This document shows, piece by piece, positions 1 to 7,571 of a stretch of 14,972 bases of DNA. The notes under the pieces were generated by a model. It did not search any database. It had not been told where the DNA came from and saw only the letters and a program-made list of their open reading frames with translations. The position numbers were made by a program, and so were the translations under genes. Source of the stretch: Bacteroidales bacterium (GTDB taxonomy: Bacteria > Bacteroidota > Bacteroidia > Bacteroidales > GCA-2711565); the NCBI GenBank assembly GCA_029938505.1, contig JAOZUV010000015.1:1-14972 (forward strand), written 5' to 3'. Each line of letters begins with the position of its first letter. Position 1 is the first letter of the stretch.

Positions 1-531
1 ATCCCACTCCCAATAGATCATCCCACAATTCAAATAAATGATTTAAAAGTAATTCATTTTCAATACACCAATTGGGAAAGGATGCGAAGCAAGCATATAT
101 GGTATCAATGTTATGAAAGAACAATTTACCCCCAAAAAAGCGCATTGGATATTTTTAAGTTTTATCATCATATGTATTCAATTACAGATGAGCAAATAAG
201 ACAAATTCCAAAAAATTGGATTGAACAATATAAAAAAATAGATATTAATATTTTAGAAGTAATTAAAGAGAATAAAACGTGGTTCGATGAAAAAACATTA
301 GATTTAATGGATGATCATGGTACAGAAATTTTTAAAAAAATAATTATTTGGAATATAAATTGGATGAAAAAAGCAAAACTTTTTGATAGAAGAAATGTTG
401 CAAAATATAAAGATCCAAGAGGCTTATTTGATAAGATTATTCAGTGGTGGCTGTGGAAAACCAAATCTGTCTCTGAAAAAAGATTTTATGCTAAAATTGA
501 AAGAAAAATTAGAAATCGTTTTCATTATTAA
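1..531 (+). CDS. Glycosyltransferase family 2, C-terminal fragment (5' end outside window)
   Basis: The frame is open from base 1 to the stop at 529-531, so this is the 3' part of a gene that starts upstream. The Met codon at 82 is internal, because the codons before it already read as family sequence (HFQYTNWERM). The pattern of WERM, then WYQCYER, then a run with FYHHMYS is what I recognise from the C-terminal region of Bacteroidota GT2 glycosyltransferases. The GT-A nucleotide-binding half with its DxD motif is not in view, so donor and acceptor cannot be inferred. The tail is strongly basic (RFYAKIERKIRNRF), which would suit peripheral binding to the inner face of the membrane. It lies 27 nt upstream of the next glycosyltransferase on the same strand. 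The GT2 assignment rests on C-terminal motifs only. Confidence 0.7.
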   Translation: MPLPIDHPTIQINDLKVIHFQYTNWERMRSKHIWYQCYERTIYPQKSALDIFKFYHHMYSITDEQIRQIPKNWIEQYKKIDINILEVIKENKTWFDEKTLDLMDDHGTEIFKKIIIWNINWMKKAKLFDRRNVAKYKDPRGLFDKIIQWWLWKTKSVSEKRFYAKIERKIRNRFHY

Positions 532-558
532 TTAAGCTGAAAAATAATTTTTGAATTT

Positions 559-1722
559 ATGAAATTGAATCAAATTAAAAGAGTAAATATATTTACTCAG
601 GGTGATTCTAACAAACCATCAACTTGGTCAAGTGTCCCTTATTCCTTCTCGAATTCCATTGAAAAACTTGGGATACAGGTTAACAGAATTGACATATTGC
701 CTGAAAATAATTGGGTTTTTAGGAGCTATACCTATATCTGGGACAAATATGTAAGAAAATTTATTTCAAGAACCTTCAAAAAACATATATATAGTATTGA
801 CAGATCCTTATTTTACAGATATTTAGTCAAAAAAAAGATTAAAAAAGCAGTTAAGTTAAATAAAGAAGTAGATTTCAATATTTTTCTAACATATAGTTAT
901 ACAAATAATTATACTAAAACACCATCATTATTGTTATGTGATTATACTTATGAGTATTTTATTGAACATAAATTAAAGCGGAAGCCCAATCTGCTGGAAA
1001 AAACCTATATAAGGTATGAAAAGAAAATGATTTCTAAAAGTGAAATTGCAGTCTGTTTGTTTTCTGCAGTTGCTACTTATATGAACTCAAAGTATAATAA
1101 AAAAACAAGTTACTTGGGGAGAATAGGATTAAATATAGTATCACAAGACCAACTATTAGAAAGTGAGGGATTGGTTAATAAAAAGAATTCAAATTATATC
1201 CTTTTTGTAGGAAATTGGACGCCATCATATTATAAAGCTGCTAAATTATTGATTGATTCTTTTCAGTTAATTAAAGAATTACATCCAAACTTGGAGTTAT
1301 ATATTGTTGGTATGAATGATGATGCCTTCAAAGATATTCCCCCTGGTGTTAAATGCTATGGTTATTTAAATAAGGGGAATGATGTTCAAAGAAAATTATA
1401 TTACGACTTATTATTGAATGCAAAAATATTTGTTAATACATCTGGTTCTTATTGTGCGACTGTAGAAGCAATGTATTATTATACTCCTATAATTACATCT
1501 AAATATGATGAGTTTGTCAATGAATTTGGAAACGAATTATCTTTTGGACAATACTGTAATAGTTTAAACAAAAACACTTTAAAGAAATGTATTCTGAATG
1601 TACTAAACTCCTCAGAATATAAGAATATGTGTATATCTGCTCATAATACGGTAGCTCAAAATACGTGGGGAGAATTTTCAAAGAGAATCATAGATAAAAT
1701 GAATAATGTAAACATTAATTAA
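559..1722 (+). CDS. GT-B fold glycosyltransferase (group 1 / GT4-like)
   Basis: This 387-residue protein probably transfers a sugar from a nucleotide donor to the growing lipid-linked repeat unit in the cytoplasm. The N-terminal half (about 1-200) is poorly conserved, as usual for acceptor domains. The C-terminal half looks like the Rossmann-like donor domain: YILFVGNW at 213-220 opens it, LYIVGM follows at 247-252, and FVNTSG then TVEAMYYYTPII around 291-312 corresponds to the region holding the conserved Glu (E303) that contacts the donor. A full EX7E motif is not obvious, so the GT4 assignment is approximate. The ATG at 559 follows the preceding stop by 27 nt without a Shine-Dalgarno, as is common in Bacteroidota. 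Length fits the family. A gap of 96 nt follows before the amino-sugar cassette. Confidence 0.75.
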   Translation: MKLNQIKRVNIFTQGDSNKPSTWSSVPYSFSNSIEKLGIQVNRIDILPENNWVFRSYTYIWDKYVRKFISRTFKKHIYSIDRSLFYRYLVKKKIKKAVKLNKEVDFNIFLTYSYTNNYTKTPSLLLCDYTYEYFIEHKLKRKPNLLEKTYIRYEKKMISKSEIAVCLFSAVATYMNSKYNKKTSYLGRIGLNIVSQDQLLESEGLVNKKNSNYILFVGNWTPSYYKAAKLLIDSFQLIKELHPNLELYIVGMNDDAFKDIPPGVKCYGYLNKGNDVQRKLYYDLLLNAKIFVNTSGSYCATVEAMYYYTPIITSKYDEFVNEFGNELSFGQYCNSLNKNTLKKCILNVLNSSEYKNMCISAHNTVAQNTWGEFSKRIIDKMNNVNIN

Positions 1723-1818
1723 CTAAATTTAGATGTAACGTTATTTATTTAGAACAAGATAAGTGCTGATATATAGCAACATAGTAAATATTCGATTAAC
1801 GTTTTAATAATAGTAATT
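1723..1818 (+). other. 96-nt gap before amino-sugar cassette
   Basis: This is one of the two largest gaps in the window and the most natural place for an internal promoter of the amino-sugar cassette. I see no TAnnTTTG-type Bacteroidota promoter, no sigma70-like pair and no hairpin with a U-run. The heptamer TAACGTT occurs twice (1736-1742 and 1797-1803), but nothing else supports an operator. I see no gene in it. Confidence 0.4.
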
Positions 1819-2229
1819 GTGAAAAATGTTAAAGTTATTAATCTACCTAAAATCGAAGACCTAAGAGGAAATCTATCATTTATTGAAGAAAACAATCATA
1901 TTCCTTTTGAAATAAAACGGTCTTATTGGATTTATGATGTGCCAGGGGGGCAAAGTCGAGGTGGTCATGCTTTTAAGGAGCAACAAGAATTAATCGTTGC
2001 ACTTTCTGGTAGTTTTGATGTAATTGTAGACAGTGGAGATGAAAAACAATTATTTTCATTAAATCGTTCCTATTATGGGCTTTATATTCCTACAGAATTA
2101 TGGAGACATATGGAAAATTTTTCAACTAATTCTTTAGCTATTGTATTAAGCTCTACTCATTATAATGAAACAGACTATATCAGAAATTATCAAACTTTTC
2201 TAAATTACAGGAGGAAACATGGGAAATAG
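1819..2229 (+). CDS. FdtA/QdtA-like sugar 3,4-ketoisomerase paralog, copy 1 (altered HxH site)
   Basis: This 136-residue cupin (WxcM C-terminal/FdtA/QdtA family) belongs to enzymes that move the keto group of dTDP-4-keto-6-deoxyglucose from C4 to C3. Family hallmarks are RGNLSFIE (16-23), IPFEIKR (28-34), YDVPGG (39-44), RGGHA (47-51), GSFDV and the C-terminal DYIR..Y..FL. The start is GTG, chosen because it puts the usual short lead before the first strand; no in-frame ATG lies close by. It shares about 58 of 123 aligned residues with the gene immediately downstream. The family's HAH reads HAF here (H50, F52), and the Pro residues of the usual LNRP..GL..xPxxW stretch are missing. As I recall, both His are needed in characterised FdtA, so this copy may be catalytically weak, altered in specificity, or a structural partner. 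It overlaps the next gene by 11 nt. Confidence 0.8.
   Translation: MKNVKVINLPKIEDLRGNLSFIEENNHIPFEIKRSYWIYDVPGGQSRGGHAFKEQQELIVALSGSFDVIVDSGDEKQLFSLNRSYYGLYIPTELWRHMENFSTNSLAIVLSSTHYNETDYIRNYQTFLNYRRKHGK
2209..2214 (+). promoter_or_regulatory. Strong Shine-Dalgarno for ketoisomerase copy 2
   Basis: AGGAGG lies 4 nt before the ATG at 2219, inside the last codons of copy 1. Most other starts in the window lack a recognisable Shine-Dalgarno, so this one stands out. With the 11-nt gene overlap it supports the ATG choice and suggests efficient, coupled re-initiation on the second ketoisomerase. Confidence 0.6.
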
Positions 2230-2635
2230 TGTTTACGATTGTGACATTCTTCCATTGAACAAAATCCATAATAGGGCTGGAAATATTACAATTGCCGAAG
2301 GAGAAATAAATATCCCCTTCGATATTAAACGAGTTTATTATTTATATGATATTCCAGGGGGAGAAACTAGAGGGGGGCATGCCCACATAGAATTATATCA
2401 ACTAATAATTGCTGCTGGCGGTTCTTTTAATGTTTTGCTGGATGATGGAATAAATAAAAAAAATGTAACACTTAACAGACCAGACTATGGACTTTTAATT
2501 AAGCCTGGAATTTGGAGAGAACTCAATGAATTTTCATCTGCTGCAATTTGTCTTGTTTTGGCCTCTCATAAATATGATGAGATGGATTATTTAAGAGAAT
2601 ATAATGGTTTTTTAAATTATAAAAAAATAACATGA
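2219..2635 (+). CDS. FdtA/QdtA-type dTDP-4-keto-6-deoxyglucose 3,4-ketoisomerase, copy 2
   Basis: A 138-residue single-domain cupin that should convert dTDP-4-keto-6-deoxy-D-glucose to a dTDP-3-keto-6-deoxyhexose, the substrate of the aminotransferase two genes downstream. The sequence shows IPFDIKR (32-38), YDIPGG (43-48), RGGHAH with the paired histidines H54 and H56, GGSFNV, LNRPDYGL, KPGIWREL and DYLREY..FL, all typical of the family. Unlike copy 1 it keeps the full HxH motif, so it is the likelier active enzyme. Family members work as dimers in the cytoplasm. Whether the product is the gluco (QdtA) or galacto (FdtA) epimer cannot be read from the sequence with confidence. The gene starts 11 nt inside copy 1 behind a strong AGGAGG, and its TGA overlaps the formyltransferase ATG (ATGA), so translation is probably coupled. 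Confidence 0.88.
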   Translation: MGNSVYDCDILPLNKIHNRAGNITIAEGEINIPFDIKRVYYLYDIPGGETRGGHAHIELYQLIIAAGGSFNVLLDDGINKKNVTLNRPDYGLLIKPGIWRELNEFSSAAICLVLASHKYDEMDYLREYNGFLNYKKIT

Positions 2636-3810
2636 AACTCTGTATTGCAGGGAAAAATAATATTGCTGTAGACACACTATATTTCTCGTTATCCATTTTA
2701 GATAAGTCAGATATATGTGTAATTCTCGACAAGGGCGACCAAAAGAAAAATGCCTGGCAGAAATCTCTTGGATTCCATGCAGATAAAGAAAACATAGAAA
2801 TATCAACAATTGAGAAAGTTCAAAAAATAAAAAATATTACATTTTTATCATTAGAATTTGATCAAATAATTAAACCTAAATTATTTCATACAAATAAAAT
2901 ATATAACATTCACTTTTCTCTTTTACCTGAATACAAAGGAATGTACACATCTATCTTTCCAATTTTGCACAATAAACAATATTCTGGAGTTACATTACAC
3001 GAAATCAATAATGGAATAGATACGGGAAACATAATTGAGCAAATTAGTTTCTCTATTTCTGGCCTTACAGGAAGAGAGTTGTACTCTATGTATTTAAAAA
3101 ATGGCACTGGTTTAATTTGTAAAAATCTTTTAAATTTATTGAATAAGAATTATATATCCTTCAAGCAACCAATTTTAAATTCAACTTATTATAGCAAATC
3201 ATCCTTTAATTTTAGTAACAGAAATATTAATCCTCGCCAAACAGCATTTCAGATTCATCAATTTGTAAGCGCATTAACTTTTAGGGCCTATCAAATGCCT
3301 TCTTTTAAGAATCAAATAATATCAAGAACGCAATTAACCAGCACTAAATCAGTAAAAAAATCTGGTACTATTATTAAAGAAAGCCCAGAAAAAATAGTAC
3401 TATCTACAATAGATTTTAATATAATACTCTATAAGGATTATTATGAAGAATTTATGGGTTGTTGCAAAAGGAATAACCTTGAACGTGCACTACAAATAAT
3501 TGATTATATTTTCGATATCGATGAACTTGACAGTAATGGATGGAATTTTTTAATGGTTGCTTGTTACCACAACTCTTATGATGTCGTCAAACTCCTAATT
3601 GAAAAAAACGCAAATGTAAACGCATCAAATTTGAATGGAACAACCATTCTTATGTATGCAAAAGAAGCATATCTAAAAAATCAAGATGACTCTATAATCA
3701 GTTTAATTCTGAGCAAAGGAGGAAATATTGAGGCTAAGGACATATATAAAAAAACAATATTGGATTATTGTTTAGATAAAAAATTAGTTGCTTTATTAAC
3801 AAATAATTAA
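2632..3810 (+). CDS. Sugar N-formyltransferase with C-terminal ankyrin repeats (QdtF/FdtF-like)
   Basis: This 392-residue enzyme probably transfers a formyl group from N10-formyltetrahydrofolate to the 3-amino group of a dTDP-3-amino-3,6-dideoxyhexose. The N-terminal domain (about 1-180) is a methionyl-tRNA-formyltransferase-like fold: [13 protein letters not shown] (91-103) and the later [10 protein letters not shown] give the Asn-His-Asp catalytic set N92, H94 and D130. A small linking domain follows (about 185-270). Residues from about 272 to 390 form helical pairs ending in recognisable ankyrin repeats, for example [15 protein letters not shown] (317-331) and [15 protein letters not shown] (356-370). 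This architecture matches the Providencia QdtF N-formyltransferase, whose ankyrin part was reported to bind nucleotide sugar; W304 lies where that protein has an important Trp, as far as I recall. The ATG sits in a 4-nt overlap with the ketoisomerase, and the TAA overlaps the aminotransferase ATG by 1 nt. Confidence 0.88.
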   Translation: MKLCIAGKNNIAVDTLYFSLSILDKSDICVILDKGDQKKNAWQKSLGFHADKENIEISTIEKVQKIKNITFLSLEFDQIIKPKLFHTNKIYNIHFSLLPEYKGMYTSIFPILHNKQYSGVTLHEINNGIDTGNIIEQISFSISGLTGRELYSMYLKNGTGLICKNLLNLLNKNYISFKQPILNSTYYSKSSFNFSNRNINPRQTAFQIHQFVSALTFRAYQMPSFKNQIISRTQLTSTKSVKKSGTIIKESPEKIVLSTIDFNIILYKDYYEEFMGCCKRNNLERALQIIDYIFDIDELDSNGWNFLMVACYHNSYDVVKLLIEKNANVNASNLNGTTILMYAKEAYLKNQDDSIISLILSKGGNIEAKDIYKKTILDYCLDKKLVALLTNN

Positions 3811-4913
3811 TGATAAAATTCCTCGATTTAAAAGCTATTAATGATAGCTTCGAACCAAAATTATCAATAGCCATTCAAAAAGTGTTGGACTCTGGTTGGT
3901 ATCTATTGGGTAACGAGGTAAATATTTTTGAACAAAAATATGCTTCTTTTATAGGAACAAGTAATTGTATTGGAGTAGCAAACGGATTGGATGCACTTCG
4001 TTTGATTTTTAAAGCCTATATTGAATTGGGAGTTATGAAAGAAGGTGATGAGATTATTGTTCCTGCAAATACTTACATCGCATCCATATTAGCTATCACC
4101 GATAATCGATTGAAACCTATCCTTGTGGAGCCAGATATTGACACTTACAATATTGATACTACCCTGATTGAAGCTAAAATAACCAAACGAACCAAAGCAA
4201 TTATGTTGGTACATCTGTACGGACAAAATGCTATGAGTCCCAAAATTGAATGTCTGAGAAAGGAATACGATCTTAAGCTAATTGAAGACAATGCTCAAGC
4301 AGCAGGGTGTTTATATAGGTGGCAGCGAACTGGATCTATTGGAGATGCCTCTGGACATAGTTTTTATCCTGGAAAGAACCTTGGTGCCATTGGTGATGGT
4401 GGTGCAGTAACTACAAACAATCCTGAATTGGCTGAAATAATTCGTGCCTTAGCCAATTATGGATCACATCAAAAATATGAATTCAAATACCAAGGAATAA
4501 ATAGTCGTTTAGACGAAATTCAAGCAGCTGTGCTGAATGTAAAACTAGAAGATCTTGATACAAATAACAATTATAGAAAAAAAGTGGCTAAGTATTATTT
4601 AAACAATATTAAGCATCCAAATATTATAATACCTTCAGTAGAAGAATGGAGTTCACATGTTTTTCATATATTTCCAATTTTAACAAATAAGCGGAATCAA
4701 TTACAACAATACCTTTCACAAAATAATGTTCAAACTCTAATTCATTATCCAATACCACCCCATAAACAAAAATGCTATGAGGAAATTTTAAATTTTTCAC
4801 TTCCTATAACAGAAAAAATACATCAAGAGGAATTAAGTTTACCTATTTCTCAAGTAATTACAACAAATGAGTTAGCAATAGTATGCGAGTTGTTAAATAA
4901 ATGGACTAGTTAA
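3810..4913 (+). CDS. DegT/DnrJ/EryC1 sugar 3-aminotransferase (QdtB/FdtB-like)
   Basis: A 367-residue PLP-dependent sugar aminotransferase, expected to aminate the dTDP-3-keto-6-deoxyhexose made by the ketoisomerase and so produce Qui3N or Fuc3N for the formyltransferase. Fold-type I hallmarks are clear: [12 protein letters not shown] (56-67) in the phosphate-binding region, VPANTYIAS (84-92), the cofactor-contacting IEDNAQAAG (158-166, D160 and Q163), and [16 protein letters not shown] (184-199), where K189 is the Schiff-base lysine. The string [16 protein letters not shown] is typical of the QdtB/FdtB branch. The family works as a cytoplasmic homodimer. Full length, no disruption. The ATG at 3810 shares one base with the stop of the formyltransferase (TAATG), so start choice and coupling are clear. 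The next gene begins 37 nt later. Confidence 0.9.
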   Translation: MIKFLDLKAINDSFEPKLSIAIQKVLDSGWYLLGNEVNIFEQKYASFIGTSNCIGVANGLDALRLIFKAYIELGVMKEGDEIIVPANTYIASILAITDNRLKPILVEPDIDTYNIDTTLIEAKITKRTKAIMLVHLYGQNAMSPKIECLRKEYDLKLIEDNAQAAGCLYRWQRTGSIGDASGHSFYPGKNLGAIGDGGAVTTNNPELAEIIRALANYGSHQKYEFKYQGINSRLDEIQAAVLNVKLEDLDTNNNYRKKVAKYYLNNIKHPNIIIPSVEEWSSHVFHIFPILTNKRNQLQQYLSQNNVQTLIHYPIPPHKQKCYEEILNFSLPITEKIHQEELSLPISQVITTNELAIVCELLNKWTS

Positions 4914-4950
4914 TTAATATTTAGGAAGAAATTCAAAACTAACATATCTT

Positions 4951-6630
4951 ATGTATAAACTATCCATTATAACAATTAACTATAATAATTCTACTGGTCT
5001 TGAACGAACAATTAAGAGTGTTATCAATCAAAACTCAAATGACTTTGAATATATAGTAATTGATGGGGCTAGCACAGATAATAGCAAAGAAGTTATCCAT
5101 AAATACGAAAATCAAATTTCGTACTGGAAAAGTGAAGAGGATACGGGAATATATAATGCCATGAATAAAGGTATTCTTAAAGCCTCTGGTAATTATTGTC
5201 TATTTCTTAATTCTGGAGACAAATTAAATCATGACGACGTAATTGAAGAAATATTTTTAAATAATCCTACTGCTGATATCGTATCAGGAAATACCTTATT
5301 TGAAAAATCTCACCTACATGAAGAGCAAATAATTTCACCCCCAATTCAAATTAAAGCCAGTGATTTAGTATTAGGATTTCTTCCACATCAAAGTACTTTA
5401 ATAAAAAGAAACCTTTTCATTGAAATTAGTTTTTATAATGAAAATTATAAAATATCATCAGATTGGTCTTTTTTTATTCAAAGCATACTCGTATATAATA
5501 AGTCGTACCAAAAAGTAAATGTTTTAGTATCATGTTGTGAATCTACTGGGATATCTAGAATAGATGCTAATCTTGACATAATGAAAAAAGAAAGAATATC
5601 TACAATAAAATTGTTCCTTCCACAATTCGTTGATGATTATCTTGATTATGAAAAAAAGATAAAAATATTAAGATCTTCACATTATCAGCAGTATATTGCC
5701 TTAAAGGATTCCTTAGTTTTAAGATTAATAAATGCGATACGTAGAAGGTATTTAAAATACGGTTTGTATAAAATAAAAAATTACTTAAAAAAAAGGATCA
5801 CATTTTTAAAATATTACATATCCGATTATAAAAAGAAGAAGAGCATTGACAAACTAATTCAAGCCCTACCTAAGAATATATTGACTCAGTCTACTAGTGA
5901 CTTAGTTATTTCTCTTACAAGCTACAATCAACGCTTACATAATTCAGCCCCTTATGCCATTTATTCAATTTTTAAACAATCTCTCCTGCCAAAAAAAATA
6001 ATCTTATTTGTGGATGAAAAAAAATGGAATAATAACAATTTGCCAAAAAAAATAAAACGACTACAACAATCAGGACTTGAGGTAAAGTTTTGCGAGGATA
6101 TTTATTCTTTCACAAAGTTAATTCCAGCTCTTAAATTATATTCTCAAGATAAAATTGTTACAGTTGATGATGACATTTATTATCATGAAAATATACTAAA
6201 ACAATTGGATAATAATTATGTAAACAGTAATACAATTATCTGTCATATGGCTGTTGCCCCAGAGAAATCCCTTGGTAAATACAAGCCTTATTCTGAATGG
6301 AAAAATGCACATAATACTTCAAAATTCTCTCAAATATCCCCCCTTGGGATTGGCGGAGTATTATATCCTCCTAAAGTTTTTGATGACATAATTTTTGATC
6401 AATCTACTTTTTTGAAGCATTGTAATAGTGCTGACGATTTATGGTTTTGGATAATTGGTCTTTTATCAAATGCAAAATACAAATTAGTTTCAGACTCAAA
6501 TTTTAAATTCGATTACATAAATAATCTTGAGCAATTAATTCCAAGTTCAAAAGCACTTCATTTTGAGAATGTAAATAATGGAAGAAACAATGAACAGCTT
6601 AATAATTTAATTAAACACTTCAATTTATAA
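4951..6630 (+). CDS. Fused two-domain glycosyltransferase (GT2 plus second GT-A-like domain)
   Basis: This 559-residue protein joins two transferase modules. Residues 1-230 are a GT2 domain: LSIITINYNN (4-13), YIVIDGASTD (34-43, D38 in the nucleotide pocket), DTGIYNAMNKG (64-74) and FLNSGD (85-90, the DxD-equivalent). A strongly basic linker of about 80 residues (235-310, with KKKK at 294-297) follows and could lie against the inner membrane. Residues about 317-555 form a second domain with VISLTSY (319-325), VTVDDD (403-408), GGVLYPP (468-474) and ADDLWFW (494-500). I recognise this set from stand-alone bacterial glycosyltransferases with a DDD metal site. Two consecutive transfers onto one acceptor is an inference. 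The GT2 half resembles the 268-residue enzyme at 13911 (68 of the first 90 residues identical). No internal stop or frameshift is visible, so this is a true fusion. Confidence 0.85.
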   Translation: MYKLSIITINYNNSTGLERTIKSVINQNSNDFEYIVIDGASTDNSKEVIHKYENQISYWKSEEDTGIYNAMNKGILKASGNYCLFLNSGDKLNHDDVIEEIFLNNPTADIVSGNTLFEKSHLHEEQIISPPIQIKASDLVLGFLPHQSTLIKRNLFIEISFYNENYKISSDWSFFIQSILVYNKSYQKVNVLVSCCESTGISRIDANLDIMKKERISTIKLFLPQFVDDYLDYEKKIKILRSSHYQQYIALKDSLVLRLINAIRRRYLKYGLYKIKNYLKKRITFLKYYISDYKKKKSIDKLIQALPKNILTQSTSDLVISLTSYNQRLHNSAPYAIYSIFKQSLLPKKIILFVDEKKWNNNNLPKKIKRLQQSGLEVKFCEDIYSFTKLIPALKLYSQDKIVTVDDDIYYHENILKQLDNNYVNSNTIICHMAVAPEKSLGKYKPYSEWKNAHNTSKFSQISPLGIGGVLYPPKVFDDIIFDQSTFLKHCNSADDLWFWIIGLLSNAKYKLVSDSNFKFDYINNLEQLIPSSKALHFENVNNGRNNEQLNNLIKHFNL

Positions 6631-6640
6631 TCCCTAAATA

Positions 6641-7564
6641 ATGCTTACCACACCCGTATTACTAATTATTTTTAACCGCCCTAAAATTACACAGCTTGTT
6701 TTTGATGCCATTAAACAACAAAAACCTAAACAATTATTTGTTGCTGCTGATGGGCCCCGACAGGATAAAAAAGAGGATATTGAAAAGTGTAGAGCTACAC
6801 GTAAAATTATCGAACAAGTTGACTGGAATTGCGATTTAAAAACATTATATCGTGATGAAAACATTGGCTGTGGTTACGGTCCTTCAAAAGGAATTTCATG
6901 GTTTTTTGAGCATGTTGAAGAAGGAATTATTTTAGAAGATGATTGCTTACCTTCTCCAAGTTTCTTTACTTATTGCACCGAACTTCTTTGTTTGTATAAA
7001 ACAAATGAAGATATATATATGATCAATGGATTTAACTCACTCGGTCGTTGGAATGATCAAAATCAATCCTATTTTAAAACCCATATTAGTGCTAGTTGGG
7101 GATGGGCTACCTGGAAAAGAGCTTGGGGAAAATTCGAATATAATATTGATGGCTGGAAGATTCAAGAAAATAAAGCAAAAATATTAAATGCCTTAGGTAA
7201 ACAAAAATATTTTAACCAATTCGGTAAAGATTTCGATCATATTGTTAAACACAATCCTTCAGACATTTGGGATGTTCAGTGGCTTTATGCAAGACTTTTC
7301 AATAATGGAATGACGCTCAACCCAGCTTTAAATTTAGTGTCAAACATCGGATTTGGTCTTGACTCAACGCATACTATTTCAACAACTACTATCCTAGCAA
7401 ATTCACCAATCTATAAACTTTCAAAACCATACAAAGCATTTAAAAACAGAAGGGATTGGTTTTTTGAATATTTAGTGTTTGAACGTTTTTATTATCGAAA
7501 GAAAAAGTCTTTCTTCAAAAAAACATTCCTAAAATTCATACGGATTTGGTTTAAAACAAACTAA
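6641..7564 (+). CDS. HlpA-like nucleotide-diphospho-sugar transferase (GT-A)
   Basis: This 307-residue protein is of the type often labelled hemolytic protein HlpA-like or nucleotide-diphospho-sugar transferase. It starts with the family signature PVLLIIFNRP (5-14), then FVAADGPR (33-40), GIILEDDCLPSP (95-106, with E99-D100-D101 as the probable metal-binding acidic motif) and ISASWGWATWKRAW (149-162). These features place it in the GT-A fold, and it probably acts as a cytoplasmic glycosyltransferase in repeat-unit assembly. The hemolysin wording in databases is historical and should not be taken as function. The ATG at 6641 lies 10 nt after the preceding stop and puts the first strand directly at the N terminus, as in relatives. 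The C terminus is basic (FYYRKKKSFFKKTFLKF), consistent with membrane association. Donor and acceptor are unknown. Confidence 0.82.
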   Translation: MLTTPVLLIIFNRPKITQLVFDAIKQQKPKQLFVAADGPRQDKKEDIEKCRATRKIIEQVDWNCDLKTLYRDENIGCGYGPSKGISWFFEHVEEGIILEDDCLPSPSFFTYCTELLCLYKTNEDIYMINGFNSLGRWNDQNQSYFKTHISASWGWATWKRAWGKFEYNIDGWKIQENKAKILNALGKQKYFNQFGKDFDHIVKHNPSDIWDVQWLYARLFNNGMTLNPALNLVSNIGFGLDSTHTISTTTILANSPIYKLSKPYKAFKNRRDWFFEYLVFERFYYRKKKSFFKKTFLKFIRIWFKTN

Positions 7565-7571
7565 CAGAATA

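Noticed and set aside
1764..1778. Small inverted repeat TGCT/AGCA around a 7-nt loop in the 96-nt gap, as a possible terminator
   Set aside because: The stem is only 4 bp and no T-run follows; chance is sufficient.
1736..1803. TAACGTT present twice, 61 nt apart, upstream of the ketoisomerase pair, as an operator
   Set aside because: Seven bases in AT-rich DNA recur easily, and no regulator gene or further copies were found to support it.
2523..2809. Overlapping minus-strand open frames across the ketoisomerase/formyltransferase junction
   Set aside because: They are antisense to conserved coding sequence with normal family motifs, and their translations show no family features.
5786..5793. 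A-run in the linker of the fused glycosyltransferase as a programmed frameshift or slippage site
   Set aside because: The reading frame is continuous through both domains, and A/T runs of this length are frequent throughout the window.
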